Shown one piece after another: positions 53,601 to 62,858 of a DNA stretch of 64,000 nt. The translations under genes and the position numbers were made by a program. Source of the DNA: Ardenticatenales bacterium (GTDB taxonomy: Bacteria; Chloroflexota; Anaerolineae; Epilineales; Epilineaceae); contig JADYYS010000065.1 in NCBI GenBank assembly GCA_020853525.1, forward strand, positions 57,622 through 121,621, given 5' to 3'. Within the stretch, counting starts at the first letter, position 1. The number at the start of each line of letters is the position of its first letter. The notes under the pieces are model-generated. The model saw nothing but the letters and a program-made list of their open reading frames with translations, ran no database searches and was not told where the DNA came from.

Positions 53601-55804
53601 CCGACGATGTCGCCGCGCTGACGCGTGCGGCCGCCGACCCGGTGCCCGTCCTCGTCCTCTCCGGCACGATCCGCCGCCGCGCGGACGGCGCCGAGTCCGG
53701 CACGATCGATCCGATCCTGCGCACGGACGGCGTCCCGTCGCTGCTCGCGTCCGGCGCCGGCGACTACGCCGTCGAACTGCACGACGCCGCCGGCACGCGG
53801 ATCGCGCGCTACCCGTTCGCCCCGGCCTTCGGGCCGGTCGGCAGCGGCGCGCTGGCCGGCTTCCTCGTCAGCGTGCCGGCCGATCCGACGGCGACGACGG
53901 TGTCCGTCCTGCACGGCGAGGCCGTCGTCGCCCGGCGCACGAGGAGCGCCCACGCGCCGACGGTGCGCTTCACGCAGCCTGCCGCCGGCGCGACCCGCCG
54001 CGGCGACGTCGACGTCGCCTGGACGGGCGAAGACGCGGACGGGGACGCGCTGACGTACACGCTGTTGTTCAGCGGCGACGGCGGGCAGCGCTGGGAGCCG
54101 TTATTGATGGACAGCGGGCTGACGCGCTTCACGCTGCGATCCGCGGAAGTCCCGAACGGCCCCGAGGCACGGCTGCGCCTCGTCGCCGGCGACGGGTTCG
54201 ACTCGACGACCGCCACGCTCGCGTTCGGCCTCGACAACCCGATCAAGGTGCTGGCGGAGGTTCCGGCGGACGGATCAAAAGGTGTTTCGGTGCGCACGCG
54301 GCTCGAAGCGCATCTTCGCGATCCGATCCACCCTTCGTCCCTGGACGACGTCGTGCTCACGCTGTTCGACGCTGCCGGAGCGGTGGTGCCCGGCGTTTCC
54401 GGCCATGAGCCCGTCGACAGCACCGTGGTCTTCACCCCGACGTCGGCTCTGAACGAGGCGGCCATCTATTGGGGAACGCTCTACGGCACCCAGGTGCTCC
54501 CCGACGGGTCCAGGTTGGGCAAGACCACCTTCCACGCCTGGAGCTTCACGACCCGCGGCAAGACGGTCTTCCTGCCGTGGAGCGTCCGCAGCGGCAACCT
54601 CGCCGCCCGCACCGCCACGCCGCGCCCGTCCCCGACAAACGGCCCGCCGCCCACGAACCGTCCGACGGCGACGCCGACGCGGAGCGCACCCGCCAGCGCA
54701 ACGCCCGACACCGTCGGAACGCGCGTCGCCGCCACGCTGACGGCCCTCGCGCCGACCGCGACGCGCGACGTGCCGCCCACGGCCAGCGCCACACCCGATG
54801 TCGTCGGCACGGCCGTCGCCGCCACGCTCACCGCCCTCGCGCCGACGCCGGGCGTCGGAGGGAGCGCGACGGTGACGGTGACGCCCGCGGCCACGACGCC
54901 GTCGCCCGGCGCCGGCAGCGCTGCGGCCCTCCGCGCGCTCACGACGGGCGCCGACCCGGCGCGCATGCGGATGGCCTTCGCGCCGGGCGAGGCGATCACG
55001 CTGTGGGTGCAGGTGTCCAACGGCGGCAGCGCGACCGTGAGCGCCGCCTTCGACTTCGCCGTGCGCGACGACGTCGGCGCAGTCGTCGCGGGGCTGGCGT
55101 GGAGCGGTCCGATCGATGTCCCGCCCGGATCGCCCTGGTTCAAGCTCGAACGGACGATCCCGGCCGCGGCGCCGGTGGGGGCGCACACGTTCACGGGCGC
55201 GGTGACGTTCGGCGGAGCCACGACGTCGGCCGAATCGCAGATCTTCATCGCCAAGACGCTGCGGATTGCGGACGACTTCGGCGACCCATCCAGCGGCTGG
55301 CCGGCGGGGCAGGACGCCAGCGGTTCGGTCGGCTACGTCGACGGCGAGTACCGCATCCTCCACACCCGGCCCAACGTCTGGCGCTGGTCGACGCTGCCCA
55401 ACGGCCCAAGCCTCACCGATCTCGTCGTCGAGGCCGACGTGCGCCTGCCGGGCACGGCCCAGGGCTGGGCGGCGCTCGTCTTCGGCCTGAACGCCGGCGG
55501 CACGGACTTCCACATCTTCGAGATCGACCGCGCCGGCCAGTACTCGCTCTACCGCCGGACGGCCGGGGAGTGGCAAACGCTCGTCTCGCCGACGTCCTCC
55601 GATCAGCTCGTCGTCGCCGACGGGACGAACCACTTGATGCTGGTGCGCGACTCCGGTCTGACGACGCTGTACGCGAACGGGCAGATGATCAGCCTGGTGA
55701 CGGACCTGCAGGTGCCGGCGGGGCGGGTGGGGGTGTATGCGTCGAATGGGGAGGTTGGGTTGGAGGGGCGGTTTGATGGGTTCAGGGGGTATGGGGTGCG
55801 GTGA
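50642..55804 (+). CDS. Large secreted Ig-like and LamG-like surface protein
   Basis: Protein of 1720 residues. A long basic N-terminus leads to a signal peptide (about 43-70, [20 protein letters not shown]). Two Big-1-like immunoglobulin domains (about 255-465: [15 protein letters not shown] and [15 protein letters not shown]) are followed by a Big-5-like domain ([20 protein letters not shown]), an unrecognised middle region with [14 protein letters not shown], and another Big-5-like domain near 1205-1300. [13 protein letters not shown] and a Thr/Pro linker with an internal 30-residue duplication follow, ending in a LamG-like domain ([14 protein letters not shown] and [11 protein letters not shown]). 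Adhesion or matrix function is likely; no active site was seen. The start codon choice follows the promoter; ATG 50675 is an alternative. Confidence 0.8.
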   Translation: MRRCAQRTAPAMAAPQVEAPAGSRRVGARGRPRGPAVIVRRRVRLALLVVLPTLLAVAPHASAPAPANAQPATAWLLDHFEVRHTVDVHDEVETRRYTTPGGNIDAFPFGGTKVYTGTYPTGKLIATATLAVELPDKITPGTPFQIGGGATGQVGTPGRTGQTAATIVAYNECYVRAVCSGALKSQYLDNIEGKTVDLAAPLAAQSATLRADPQAWPPLHVVMFRGTIGTTTPGDPVWRVYVYAYYKRPEVVPTPIPSYRLEVDADATRLPPSGAAPSEAVVTASIVDGGGKAVAGEALAFALDPPDMGSLTTSSGETDAAGEVRVRYRAPTVDALRGRDGVAVVVRNAARGLERRLGLQIERYRLTVKVDPAEVPIEPVWRAIKVTADVLDFDGRPVAGDVLRFSVDPPDMGTFVGATMNNNEAKTDGAGRVEAFYEPPPPSELKGREQATVRVVNFTHGGEGAAGVRFIGLKVIRTWPKADARDIVLEPDDTVDIEFDRSIDPASVTEDTLRLDTLWHGDLGTWTESFGSGAKLRVTADPVPDVGLMVRVVVKGGQDGVKGRDGSVLAGDHAFRFRTMPKFDPRIIVSQVVDDPRDPLYGFITLAVKSFMLRVDAGISEDSELDDEVVNVRLIVPRRSMDETKPHTFYPGRWPPKVPDAAAQKGNTANFHIPAPIGRGGYTVQAELRPAHADPEKVVTVPQAAFNVNSWSDVGAARKIGLLAVPIVNAEIPGFSWTMSRGQQEAWLHGLGQPAVNLLPLTRLDLRLGYLADVPCDDPEKCHDSAPWTKFLYMAQHVGRTGFMTRILGWRYIAVLVPPGYFAQFIGHPDVIAHPAVYHEAMQSGIWAQRASISSGGNATSAFPIPLIEAGVSPEALVHVLGDIEGLPDSTAGVDRLSGYDMLNDRAIYADDDHQIGASRAVMNVLVGRSNTWQATRDYEAFVDIWTERSCLGAPPCPPRFIAAAAHGDAGEGAKAGEDDSAATAGTDDVAALTRAAADPVPVLVLSGTIRRRADGAESGTIDPILRTDGVPSLLASGAGDYAVELHDAAGTRIARYPFAPAFGPVGSGALAGFLVSVPADPTATTVSVLHGEAVVARRTRSAHAPTVRFTQPAAGATRRGDVDVAWTGEDADGDALTYTLLFSGDGGQRWEPLLMDSGLTRFTLRSAEVPNGPEARLRLVAGDGFDSTTATLAFGLDNPIKVLAEVPADGSKGVSVRTRLEAHLRDPIHPSSLDDVVLTLFDAAGAVVPGVSGHEPVDSTVVFTPTSALNEAAIYWGTLYGTQVLPDGSRLGKTTFHAWSFTTRGKTVFLPWSVRSGNLAARTATPRPSPTNGPPPTNRPTATPTRSAPASATPDTVGTRVAATLTALAPTATRDVPPTASATPDVVGTAVAATLTALAPTPGVGGSATVTVTPAATTPSPGAGSAAALRALTTGADPARMRMAFAPGEAITLWVQVSNGGSATVSAAFDFAVRDDVGAVVAGLAWSGPIDVPPGSPWFKLERTIPAAAPVGAHTFTGAVTFGGATTSAESQIFIAKTLRIADDFGDPSSGWPAGQDASGSVGYVDGEYRILHTRPNVWRWSTLPNGPSLTDLVVEADVRLPGTAQGWAALVFGLNAGGTDFHIFEIDRAGQYSLYRRTAGEWQTLVSPTSSDQLVVADGTNHLMLVRDSGLTTLYANGQMISLVTDLQVPAGRVGVYASNGEVGLEGRFDGFRGYGVR
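54700..54846. repeat. Direct repeat in Thr/Pro linker
   Basis: The codons for [20 protein letters not shown] and [20 protein letters not shown] occur in tandem, separated by a short Thr/Pro spacer. This is an internal duplication of about 90 bases inside the linker of the 50642 gene. Confidence 0.75.
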
Positions 55805-55876
55805 TCGGACCGGGATGATGGGCGACGTGAGTGGGTGGTCGAGACATCCGCTCCGACGCCGACCGAGGCGTTCCGC

Positions 55877-56593
55877 TTACCACACCCCCACCCACAACCG
55901 ATCCCGCACCCGCCCCGCATACCCCGCATACCCCGCCAGCTCCGCCCGCAACAGCCGATCCTCCAGCACCGTCCGGACGACGAGCAGAAGCACGGTCACG
56001 ACGCTGATCCCGGCGGCCCACCACGACGAGAGCAGGATCGGCAGGGCGCACTCGAACACGATGGCGCCGGCGTACGCCGGATGTCGCACGTAGCGGTACG
56101 GGCCGCCGGACACGACGGTCTGGCCGCGATCCGGTTGGAGCCGGACGATCTGCGAGAAGTAGGCGTTCGCGGCCGTGGCCCACACGACGACGGCGTAGCC
56201 GGCCGCGCACAGAACGAGCGCCGCCAGCTGCGCCGCCAGCGGCATGCCGCCCGTCCAGCCGTAGCGCGCGTCCAGGCCGGCCACGACGTAGCGCGCCAGC
56301 TGCGCCAGGCCGAGGCCGCTCATGATGGCCACGTCCCACGCCTTGGCGCCCCGCCGCGGGCCGAGCCGTTCGGGCAGCAGATCCGGGTGGATGCGGATGA
56401 CGACGAAGGCCGTCGCCCCGATCCACGCCGCCGTCACCGCCAGCGCGGCCCAGCCCGGCCACCAGTCGAGCCGCCCGGCGGACGCGAAGAGGGCGACGGC
56501 CATGACGACGAGGCCGACCGCCTCGCGGATGACGTAGCGCGCGATGAGGCGGGACGGCGGGCGGGTGGGGCCGTCGCCCCGCCCGCCCGCGAT
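55877..56593 (-). CDS. ICMT/PEMT-like integral membrane methyltransferase
   Basis: Membrane protein with at least five hydrophobic segments. SQIVRLQPDRGQTVVSGGPY followed by RYVRHPAYAGAIVFE is the S-adenosylmethionine-binding C-terminal block of isoprenylcysteine carboxyl methyltransferase and phospholipid methyltransferase-like proteins, and the end (LEDRLLRAELAGYAGYA) fits. Conserved N-terminal residues begin at PSRLIARYVIREAVG, yet no ATG, GTG or TTG lies near them; the first in-frame ATG is at 56503, inside that region, and upstream readings overlap the next gene. I give the nearest near-cognate ATC (56593) as a provisional start; 56503 is the conservative one. The stop is a TAA at 55877. 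Confidence 0.65.
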   Translation of the reverse strand: MAGGRGDGPTRPPSRLIARYVIREAVGLVVMAVALFASAGRLDWWPGWAALAVTAAWIGATAFVVIRIHPDLLPERLGPRRGAKAWDVAIMSGLGLAQLARYVVAGLDARYGWTGGMPLAAQLAALVLCAAGYAVVVWATAANAYFSQIVRLQPDRGQTVVSGGPYRYVRHPAYAGAIVFECALPILLSSWWAAGISVVTVLLLVVRTVLEDRLLRAELAGYAGYAGRVRDRLWVGVW

Positions 56594-56597
56594 ACCC

Positions 56598-59500
56598 CTA
56601 CCGCCGCCGATACGTCGTCGCCAACGGCAGGTACACCTTTCCGGCGTTCGCCTCCCCGACGCGCACCGTGAACCATGTCGCCTTCGTCGCTTCGCCCTCC
56701 CGCGTCGTGCGGATGCGGTAGGTGTAGACGCCCGACAGGAGCTCGACGCCATCCACGAAGCGTTGCGCGCTCGGCGCCAGGCGGCCGACGACGTGGAACG
56801 TGGCCATGCCGGGGTCGAGGCGCTCCACGAGCACGCCGGTGTGGCTGGTCGTGTGGTTGCGCCACGTGAGGATCAGCTGATCGCCGGTCTGAGCGGCCCG
56901 CACGTCGCGCGGCGCCGAGTCCGAGATCCGCCACGTCGTGGCGTCGGCCGTCGCCGAGTCCGCGGTGCCGTCGTCGGACTCGGCGGTGATGCGGAAGCGG
57001 TAGGCCGTGTCGGCGGCGACGCCGGTGTCGACGAACGATCGGACGTCGGCGCCGACGAGCGCGACGGGCTGCCAGTTTCCGTCGTCCTCGGTCATGCGCG
57101 CGATCGTGAACCCGCGGAGCAGGCCCGCGTCCGCGTCGTAGCGCCAGCGGAGCGTCACCTCGCCCGGCGCCGTCGACTCAGCGGTCAGCGCGGCCGGCGA
57201 CACCGGGCGGCCGGGCGGAACGGCGGCCGGCTCGGAGACGGACAGCTCGGAGTCGAGGGTGGCTTCGGCGAGGCGGGCCCCGCCCCCCGCCTCCGGCCCC
57301 ATCGCCCCGACCCGCGCCGTGACGACGTGGCCGGCGGCGAACGACGGGCGGCGGATCTCGAGCTGCGTCGCACCGGCCGGCGCGGTGCCCGCGTCCGTGC
57401 ACATGCCGTCCGTGTCGCACAGCTCGACGTGGAAGCCGGACTCGGTGGTGCTGTTGTCCCGCCATGCGACGACGAGCGCACCGTTGGCCGCGGCCAGGCG
57501 GACGTTGGACGGCGGCGCCAGCCAGCCCGCCTCGCGGACCGCCACGATCGCCCGGTCGGCGCGCGTCACGTACAGCGTGCGGTCGGCGCTGAGGACGGGC
57601 GTGCTTCGTGCGTCCGTCGCGCCGCCGAGGTCGACGGTCCACAGGACGGCGCCGGTGGCCAGGTCGAGAGCGTGCAGCGAGGCGCCGGCGACGGCGTAGG
57701 CCTGCCGGCCGTCGAGCGTCACGCCGGCGTCGATCCCGCCGGCCAGGCGCGTCGTCCAGAGGCGCTCGGTCCGCTCGGCGGCGAAGGCGATCACGTCGCC
57801 GCGAGCCGTTCCGACGACGAGCGTGCCGTCGGCGGCCACGGACGGCCGGGCGCGCACCGCGCCGCCGGCATCGACCTGCCAGCCGGCGCGCTCGTCCGGA
57901 TAGGCGTTCACCCGCCCGCCGGCCGTCCCGACGTAGACCGTTCCCTCGGGGCTGACCGCCGGCCCGGTGATCTCGCCGAGCGGGCCCGCGCCCAGCGGGC
58001 GCGCCGGGAGGTTGCTGCCGGGCTGCCACGCCAGGACCCGCCCGTCGCTCGTCGACCAGACGATCTCGCCCGACGGCAGGATCGCCGCGGCGCCGACCGC
58101 CGGATCGCCGTACAGGATCGTCGCCCGGCCGGCCGGATCGATCCGCGCCAACCCGACGGTCGTGGCCTGCCAGACGACGCCGTCCGGGTCGAGGCGCGGC
58201 GCGCCGGTGGCCTGACCGCCGGACGGCAGCAAGATCGTGCTGCGCAGCGTCAGGTCCGCGTTCAGCGCAAGGAGCGAGCTGCCGGCCGCCACGTACGCGC
58301 CGCCGACGCCGATCGCCGGGGCGTAGCGCGCGGCGGCGGCCGCGGCGCCCATGACGGCCTGCCGGGCGACCGCGCCGCCCGGCGTCAACTGCACCGCACC
58401 GCCGCTCCCGACCGCGATCGGCTCGCCCGTGCGGCCGATGACGACCGGCGTGCCCGGTCCTTGGTCGCGCGATGTCCAGGCCACCTCCGGCACCGTCGGT
58501 CCGGCAAAGGGCGAAGCGCCGTCGGCCCGCCAGCCGCCGCCGTCGCCGGGCCACGGGCCGAGCGTGTCGGCCGCGCCGCCCCAGTAGAGCTGGGCGGGGT
58601 CGCCGAGGACGGCCGTGCCGTAGCGGCGCGGATCGTATGGACCGCCGCGGGCCAGCACGCCCGCGGCATTGCCGTGCGCCACGCCGAGGCGCAGGCCGTC
58701 GGCGACGAGGTCGTCGGCGAGCGCGGCCTGGAACGCGTCGAGGTCGCCCGGTTCGATCGGCCCGAAGCTGCCGACCCAGGCCGCCGCCCGGCCGCGGCCG
58801 AGCAGCGTGGACGGCACGGCCGACGGCCCGAGGCGCAGGCCGACGGCGCCGCCGCCGGCGTCCACGCCGTCCCACGTCCAAGCGACACCGCCGGTCCCGC
58901 CGGCGTTGGCGATCACGATCGGCGGGGAAGCCGGCGCGGGCAGGTTGCCGTCGACGAAGCGTTCGATCGTCAGATCCTGGCAGCCGCCCGTCTCGTCCAC
59001 GCCCTGCGGGCAGGCGCTCGGCGGGGCCGGCTGGTCGATGCGGCGGTCGCCGTCCGCGTCGCGCGTCCAGCTGCCGCCGTACACGCCGTCCGCCGCGCCG
59101 CGGCCGGCCACGACGGCCAGTCCGACGCCGCGCTGCCACTCCTGCGCGAACGCCGCGGCCGAGAGCGCGACGTCCGGGCTGTGGCGTGTCGGGACGAGCG
59201 TCGGGTCGAAGTCGGGCGACGTCGAGGCGTAGAGCCGGCGGATCTCCGGCAGGAGCCCGGTCAGCGCGGGCCGCACGCTGCCCTCGAGCGCCTCCGCGGC
59301 GTCGTGGCCGAAGGGCTGCTGGCCGTCCCACTTGGCCCTGATCCACGGGCTGGCCAGCACGTCGCCGCCCGGCACGCTGCCGGGCCGCTCGGCCGACCAG
59401 CTCTCGCCTTCCCAGCTCCAGAACGAGCCGGCCAGCAGCGCCCGCCGTCGCTCCACACCGCCCGTTTCGGCGGCGATGATCCCGGCGACGGCACGGCGCA

Positions 59501-61826
59501 CCTCGGCCGGCTCGCCCAGCGGCAGGCGGCCCACGGCGATCTCGGCGCGGAAGTCGTCCGCCGTCCCGCGCAGCTCGCCGAACGGGCCTTCGCGTGACAG
59601 GCTACCCGCCTCGGGGCAGTCGCGCTCGTCGTCGGCGTCCTCGTCACGATCGTCGTCCATGTCGCTTTCGGGGTAGGTGTCGCCCGGGCGGCAGCGCATG
59701 AACTCGCCGTAGTAGCCGTCGCCGTCGGCATCCCACTCCGAGTCGACGTCGGCGTAGTACCAGTCCGTCGGCCAGGCCGGGTAGTAGCCGCCGCGCAGCG
59801 GATCACGGTGGTCGTTGTCGTGCCAGCCGATGTCCCGCACCGGGATCGTGTTTCCGCGGCCGACGAGGAGCGCATAGACGGGCGCCGGCTCGACGGCGCG
59901 CCACGTGGCGGCCAGCCAGCGTTGGATCCGCTCGGCGAGGTCGCGGCCCTCGCCGACCCGCAACAGCTCGTCCGTGCTCCGCAGCATCACCTGGAAGCCC
60001 TGGTTCGACCGCAGCCGCACGAGCGGCTCGAGGTCGGCCTCCGTCACGGGTGGGGCGTAGACGATGAGGTAGTGTCGATCGAGCGCCGGCGCCGGCGCCG
60101 GCGCGGCGGCGTCGACGAACCGGCCGCCGCCGAACGTCCGCTCGGCCGTCGGATCGTCGGCGTCGATGGCGTACCACACGAGGTCGGCGCCGGCCGCGCG
60201 GCCGCGTGGGCCCGGGTCGGCGGCCACGGAGCGCGTGCCGCGGGCATTCGTCTGGCGGACGACGAACCCGGCCGGCGGGTAGCCGCGGTAGGCCAGACGG
60301 TATGCGCCGCCGCCGTCCGTCACGTCCGTGTCGATCAGGCGCAGTGCGCCGCCCTCCAGGTCGTCCGTCGCCAGCAGCTGCACGACGGCGCCGGCGACGC
60401 CCTTGGCCGGATCGTCCTCGGTCGGCTGGACGACGGTGCCGCTGAACGCATAGCGCGGCACGAGGCCGGTCTCCTCGGCCAGCGTGGCCGCAGCCCAGCC
60501 CTGCGGTGCGCCGAGCGTTGCGCCGGACGGCCACAGGCGGTCGTCGCCGGCGGCGCGCAGGCCGCTGTAGGCCACTGCCAGGCCGACGCCGACGGGCTCG
60601 TCCGGGTCGCGCGGCGGTTCGAGGAGGCTGCGGGCGATGCGGATCTCGGCCGTCCAGCGCTCGCTGCCGAGCGTGCCGGTGGACGTGCGCCCGACGGTCC
60701 AGCTGTCGTTCGGCAGCGTGAGCACCTTCCAGCCGCCGTTGCCGTCGCCCTCCTCCACGGTGTGCACGCCGGCGTAGCGGGCCAGGATGCGGTAGTCGCC
60801 CAGCTGGGTGCGGGCATCGCCGGACCGGTTGCGGTCGAGCAGGACGCCGACGAAGGCGTTGGCACCGGTCGGGCGGGGCAGATCGGTCAGGCAGACCCAG
60901 AGCGCGTCGGATGTGACCTGGACGAACGCCGTCACGACGTCCGGACCGTCGAGCGCCACGCGCTCGGCCGTGCCGTACTCCGCGCCGCCGCAGACGCCGT
61001 CCGCCGCGACCGTGCCGGTGGCGAGCGGTGCGACGAGGTCGCGCGGCAGGGCCCCGTCGAAGCCGAATGCGCCCGTGGCGTCGTCGCCGTCGTGGCCGCC
61101 GGCCAGGTCGCGTCCGTCGCCATCCAGCGGCCACTGGCCGATCAGGCCGCTGCGTGCGGAGAGCGTGGCGTACCGGTCGGCACGGATGTCGGTGGCCGTG
61201 CGGGCGAGGCCCCACAGCCGGACGTGGTCGATGCCGCCGCTGAACACGGCGCCCGGCGCGGCGTCGGCGCCCAGGACGAGCGGCGTGGCGACACGGTCGA
61301 GCGGCCGGCGGAGCGCGGCGGCGCGGTCGAGGGTGCCGTCGATGTACAGCGAGACCGTCGCGCCGTCGTACGTGGCGGCCACGTGCAGCCAGCGGGACTC
61401 GGCGAGCACCGTCGCGCCGTCGACGGCCTGGCCGCCGACGCTGAAGCGCAGCCGTCCGTCGCAGACGCCGAGCCAGTACCCGGTCGATCGCCCCTTGCTC
61501 ACCAGGGCGCTGCAGCCCGTGGCCCGCTTGCGCTTGAGCCAAAGCTCGATGGACACGGCCTGCGCCGGGCTGAGCGCCGGTGCGTCCGGCACGCGCAGCG
61601 CGTCGTACTCCGTCTCGACGGCCAGCGCGCGGGCCGTCGGGCCGTTGCCCTGGGCGCGCAGCGCGTCGGCGACGGCGGCCGGGCGGGGTGGCGAATGGTG
61701 CGCTTGACGGGCCGGCGCTGCGGCCGTCGGGGCCGCGCGCGACCCCGACAACAAGACCAGCAAGAACAGCGGCGACAGCGCGAGGGCGAGCAGGGCAAGG
61801 CGTGTGGCCGGGACAGGGCAACGCAT
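56598..61826 (-). CDS. LamG / gingipain-like / beta-propeller / FN3 surface protein
   Basis: Protein of 1742 residues. After a signal peptide (about 9-30, LALLALALSPLFLLVLLSG) come a LamG-like domain (about 65-230: VSIELWLKRKRATGCSALVS, WLHVAATYDGATVSLYIDG), a beta-rich domain, then a C25/gingipain-like domain (about 560-1000: HYLIVYAPPVTEADLEPLV, SNQGFQVMLRSTDELL, YALLVGRGNTIPVRDI), a PQQ-like propeller (about 1100-1400) and three FN3-like domains. The last residues are GKVYLPLATTYRRR. In the peptidase region, the positions where gingipain has GHG and the Cys of an A-C-N-x-G motif read GRGAADGVYG and ANAGGTGG, so the protease looks inactive. The ATG at 61826 follows AGGAGG with 7-base spacing. 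Confidence 0.82.
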   Translation of the reverse strand: MRCPVPATRLALLALALSPLFLLVLLSGSRAAPTAAAPARQAHHSPPRPAAVADALRAQGNGPTARALAVETEYDALRVPDAPALSPAQAVSIELWLKRKRATGCSALVSKGRSTGYWLGVCDGRLRFSVGGQAVDGATVLAESRWLHVAATYDGATVSLYIDGTLDRAAALRRPLDRVATPLVLGADAAPGAVFSGGIDHVRLWGLARTATDIRADRYATLSARSGLIGQWPLDGDGRDLAGGHDGDDATGAFGFDGALPRDLVAPLATGTVAADGVCGGAEYGTAERVALDGPDVVTAFVQVTSDALWVCLTDLPRPTGANAFVGVLLDRNRSGDARTQLGDYRILARYAGVHTVEEGDGNGGWKVLTLPNDSWTVGRTSTGTLGSERWTAEIRIARSLLEPPRDPDEPVGVGLAVAYSGLRAAGDDRLWPSGATLGAPQGWAAATLAEETGLVPRYAFSGTVVQPTEDDPAKGVAGAVVQLLATDDLEGGALRLIDTDVTDGGGAYRLAYRGYPPAGFVVRQTNARGTRSVAADPGPRGRAAGADLVWYAIDADDPTAERTFGGGRFVDAAAPAPAPALDRHYLIVYAPPVTEADLEPLVRLRSNQGFQVMLRSTDELLRVGEGRDLAERIQRWLAATWRAVEPAPVYALLVGRGNTIPVRDIGWHDNDHRDPLRGGYYPAWPTDWYYADVDSEWDADGDGYYGEFMRCRPGDTYPESDMDDDRDEDADDERDCPEAGSLSREGPFGELRGTADDFRAEIAVGRLPLGEPAEVRRAVAGIIAAETGGVERRRALLAGSFWSWEGESWSAERPGSVPGGDVLASPWIRAKWDGQQPFGHDAAEALEGSVRPALTGLLPEIRRLYASTSPDFDPTLVPTRHSPDVALSAAAFAQEWQRGVGLAVVAGRGAADGVYGGSWTRDADGDRRIDQPAPPSACPQGVDETGGCQDLTIERFVDGNLPAPASPPIVIANAGGTGGVAWTWDGVDAGGGAVGLRLGPSAVPSTLLGRGRAAAWVGSFGPIEPGDLDAFQAALADDLVADGLRLGVAHGNAAGVLARGGPYDPRRYGTAVLGDPAQLYWGGAADTLGPWPGDGGGWRADGASPFAGPTVPEVAWTSRDQGPGTPVVIGRTGEPIAVGSGGAVQLTPGGAVARQAVMGAAAAAARYAPAIGVGGAYVAAGSSLLALNADLTLRSTILLPSGGQATGAPRLDPDGVVWQATTVGLARIDPAGRATILYGDPAVGAAAILPSGEIVWSTSDGRVLAWQPGSNLPARPLGAGPLGEITGPAVSPEGTVYVGTAGGRVNAYPDERAGWQVDAGGAVRARPSVAADGTLVVGTARGDVIAFAAERTERLWTTRLAGGIDAGVTLDGRQAYAVAGASLHALDLATGAVLWTVDLGGATDARSTPVLSADRTLYVTRADRAIVAVREAGWLAPPSNVRLAAANGALVVAWRDNSTTESGFHVELCDTDGMCTDAGTAPAGATQLEIRRPSFAAGHVVTARVGAMGPEAGGGARLAEATLDSELSVSEPAAVPPGRPVSPAALTAESTAPGEVTLRWRYDADAGLLRGFTIARMTEDDGNWQPVALVGADVRSFVDTGVAADTAYRFRITAESDDGTADSATADATTWRISDSAPRDVRAAQTGDQLILTWRNHTTSHTGVLVERLDPGMATFHVVGRLAPSAQRFVDGVELLSGVYTYRIRTTREGEATKATWFTVRVGEANAGKVYLPLATTYRRR

Positions 61827-62022
61827 CGCAGGACCTCCTGGTACCTGCGCCGCGGCGCCTGTGCAACGCACTTCCCCCGGCGCCGTGGCGAGGCTTGTGG
61901 CCGGCGGGTGGTGGAGCGAGCGGTTGTGTGGGGTGCTGGGCGGGGGGAGTGTATCAGGAACAGGCTTGGGGCGCAACAGGGTCCGTCGGGCGCCTTCGAA
62001 TCGCTCGCCCGACGCCGCTTGC

Positions 62023-62050
62023 TTGACCATCGTCGAATGCGCTTTACTTT
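62023..62050 (+). promoter_or_regulatory. Promoter for third AbrB/PIN module
   Basis: TTGACC (62023-62028) and TACTTT (62045-62050) are separated by 16 bases. The leader to ATG 62074 would be about 17-18 bases and includes AAGGAG. Confidence 0.6.
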
Positions 62051-62073
62051 GTGCCCACAGGTAAGGAGCACGT

Positions 62074-62316
62074 ATGATCGAGACGACAGCCGTTCTCTCG
62101 TCCAAGCGACAGCTCACGCTGCCGGCGCATATGGCCCGCGCACTTCAACTCGGGCCCGGCTCGCGGCTGATCGTCCGCCTCGAGGACGATCGCATCGTGC
62201 TCCTGCCGATCGGCTCCGGGCGCCTCACAGATGCTCTCGCCGGCGTGCTCGAAGGTGCGTACGGCGACGTCGAGACCTACATCCGCGAGGAGCGTGCCAG
62301 CTGGGGCGACGCGTGA
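62074..62316 (+). CDS. AbrB-type antitoxin, third copy
   Basis: Predicted antitoxin of 80 residues. MIETTAVLSSKRQLTLPAHM and ALQLGPGSRLIVRLEDDRI are the AbrB swapped-hairpin pattern. The C-terminal tail (YGDVETYIREERASWGD) should bind the PIN toxin encoded next. AAGGAG lies before the ATG, and a promoter is visible upstream. The stop overlaps the toxin start (GTGA). Confidence 0.85.
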   Translation: MIETTAVLSSKRQLTLPAHMARALQLGPGSRLIVRLEDDRIVLLPIGSGRLTDALAGVLEGAYGDVETYIREERASWGDA

Positions 62317-62783
62317 GCGCATGGTTGGCCCGCGTTGCGGCAGCGCGTCGTGTGGTGCTGGACACGAACGCGCTGATCTACTTTCTGGACCGCACGGAAC
62401 CGTACTTCCCGCTGGTGGCCGGCGTATTCGGATTGGCGGAGGACGGCGCCATCGAGATCGTGGTGCCCACTCTGGCAGAGACCGAGCTGCTCGTCGGGCT
62501 GATCCGCGCCGATGATCCCCACGCGCAGGCGCGGCTTGGGCTTCTCCTCGATCACTTCCCCGGCGTGACCGTTGCGCCGTTGGACCGTGCCGCCGCACAA
62601 GCCGCCGCCCGCCTGCGTGCCGACTTCGGCCTCAGCACGCCCGATGCGCTTCTTGTCGGCACCGCGTCGGCCGCGGGTTGCGGTGCCGTGATCGGCAACG
62701 ACCAGCTGTGCGCGATGCGGGTCGTGGAGCCGGCGTACCTGTATCTGTCCGACTACGTGTCGACCGAAGAGCAAGGCGCATAG
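62313..62783 (+). CDS. PIN-domain toxin (VapC-like), third copy
   Basis: Predicted ribonuclease toxin of 156 residues. VVLDTNALIYFLD (Asp), LAETELLVGL (Glu), LSTPDALLVGTA (Asp) and VIGNDQLC (Asp) give the PIN set. It starts with a GTG that overlaps the antitoxin stop. The last codons lie inside a perfect 18-bp inverted repeat that serves as terminator. It is more divergent from the two toxins at 43 and 44 kb than they are from each other. Confidence 0.87.
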   Translation: MSAWLARVAAARRVVLDTNALIYFLDRTEPYFPLVAGVFGLAEDGAIEIVVPTLAETELLVGLIRADDPHAQARLGLLLDHFPGVTVAPLDRAAAQAAARLRADFGLSTPDALLVGTASAAGCGAVIGNDQLCAMRVVEPAYLYLSDYVSTEEQGA

Positions 62784-62815
62784 CCGTAGCGGAATGCATG
62801 CGCCTTGCTCTTCGG
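62764..62815. terminator. Bidirectional terminator overlapping the PIN stop
   Basis: Arms CCGAAGAGCAAGGCGCAT and ATGCGCCTTGCTCTTCGG (18 bp, perfect) surround a 16-base loop. The left arm contains the last six codons of the toxin gene and part of its stop. The convergent cupredoxin gene ends 44 bases past the right arm, so the hairpin can serve both. Confidence 0.85.
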
Positions 62816-62858
62816 TTCTGCCCGCTTGGTTCTGCCCGCCTGCGCAAACGCCGCCGGC

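Noticed and set aside
59808..62312. A long plus-strand reading leading into the third PIN toxin
   Set aside because: It is antisense to the large surface protein; the true toxin start is the GTG overlapping the antitoxin stop.
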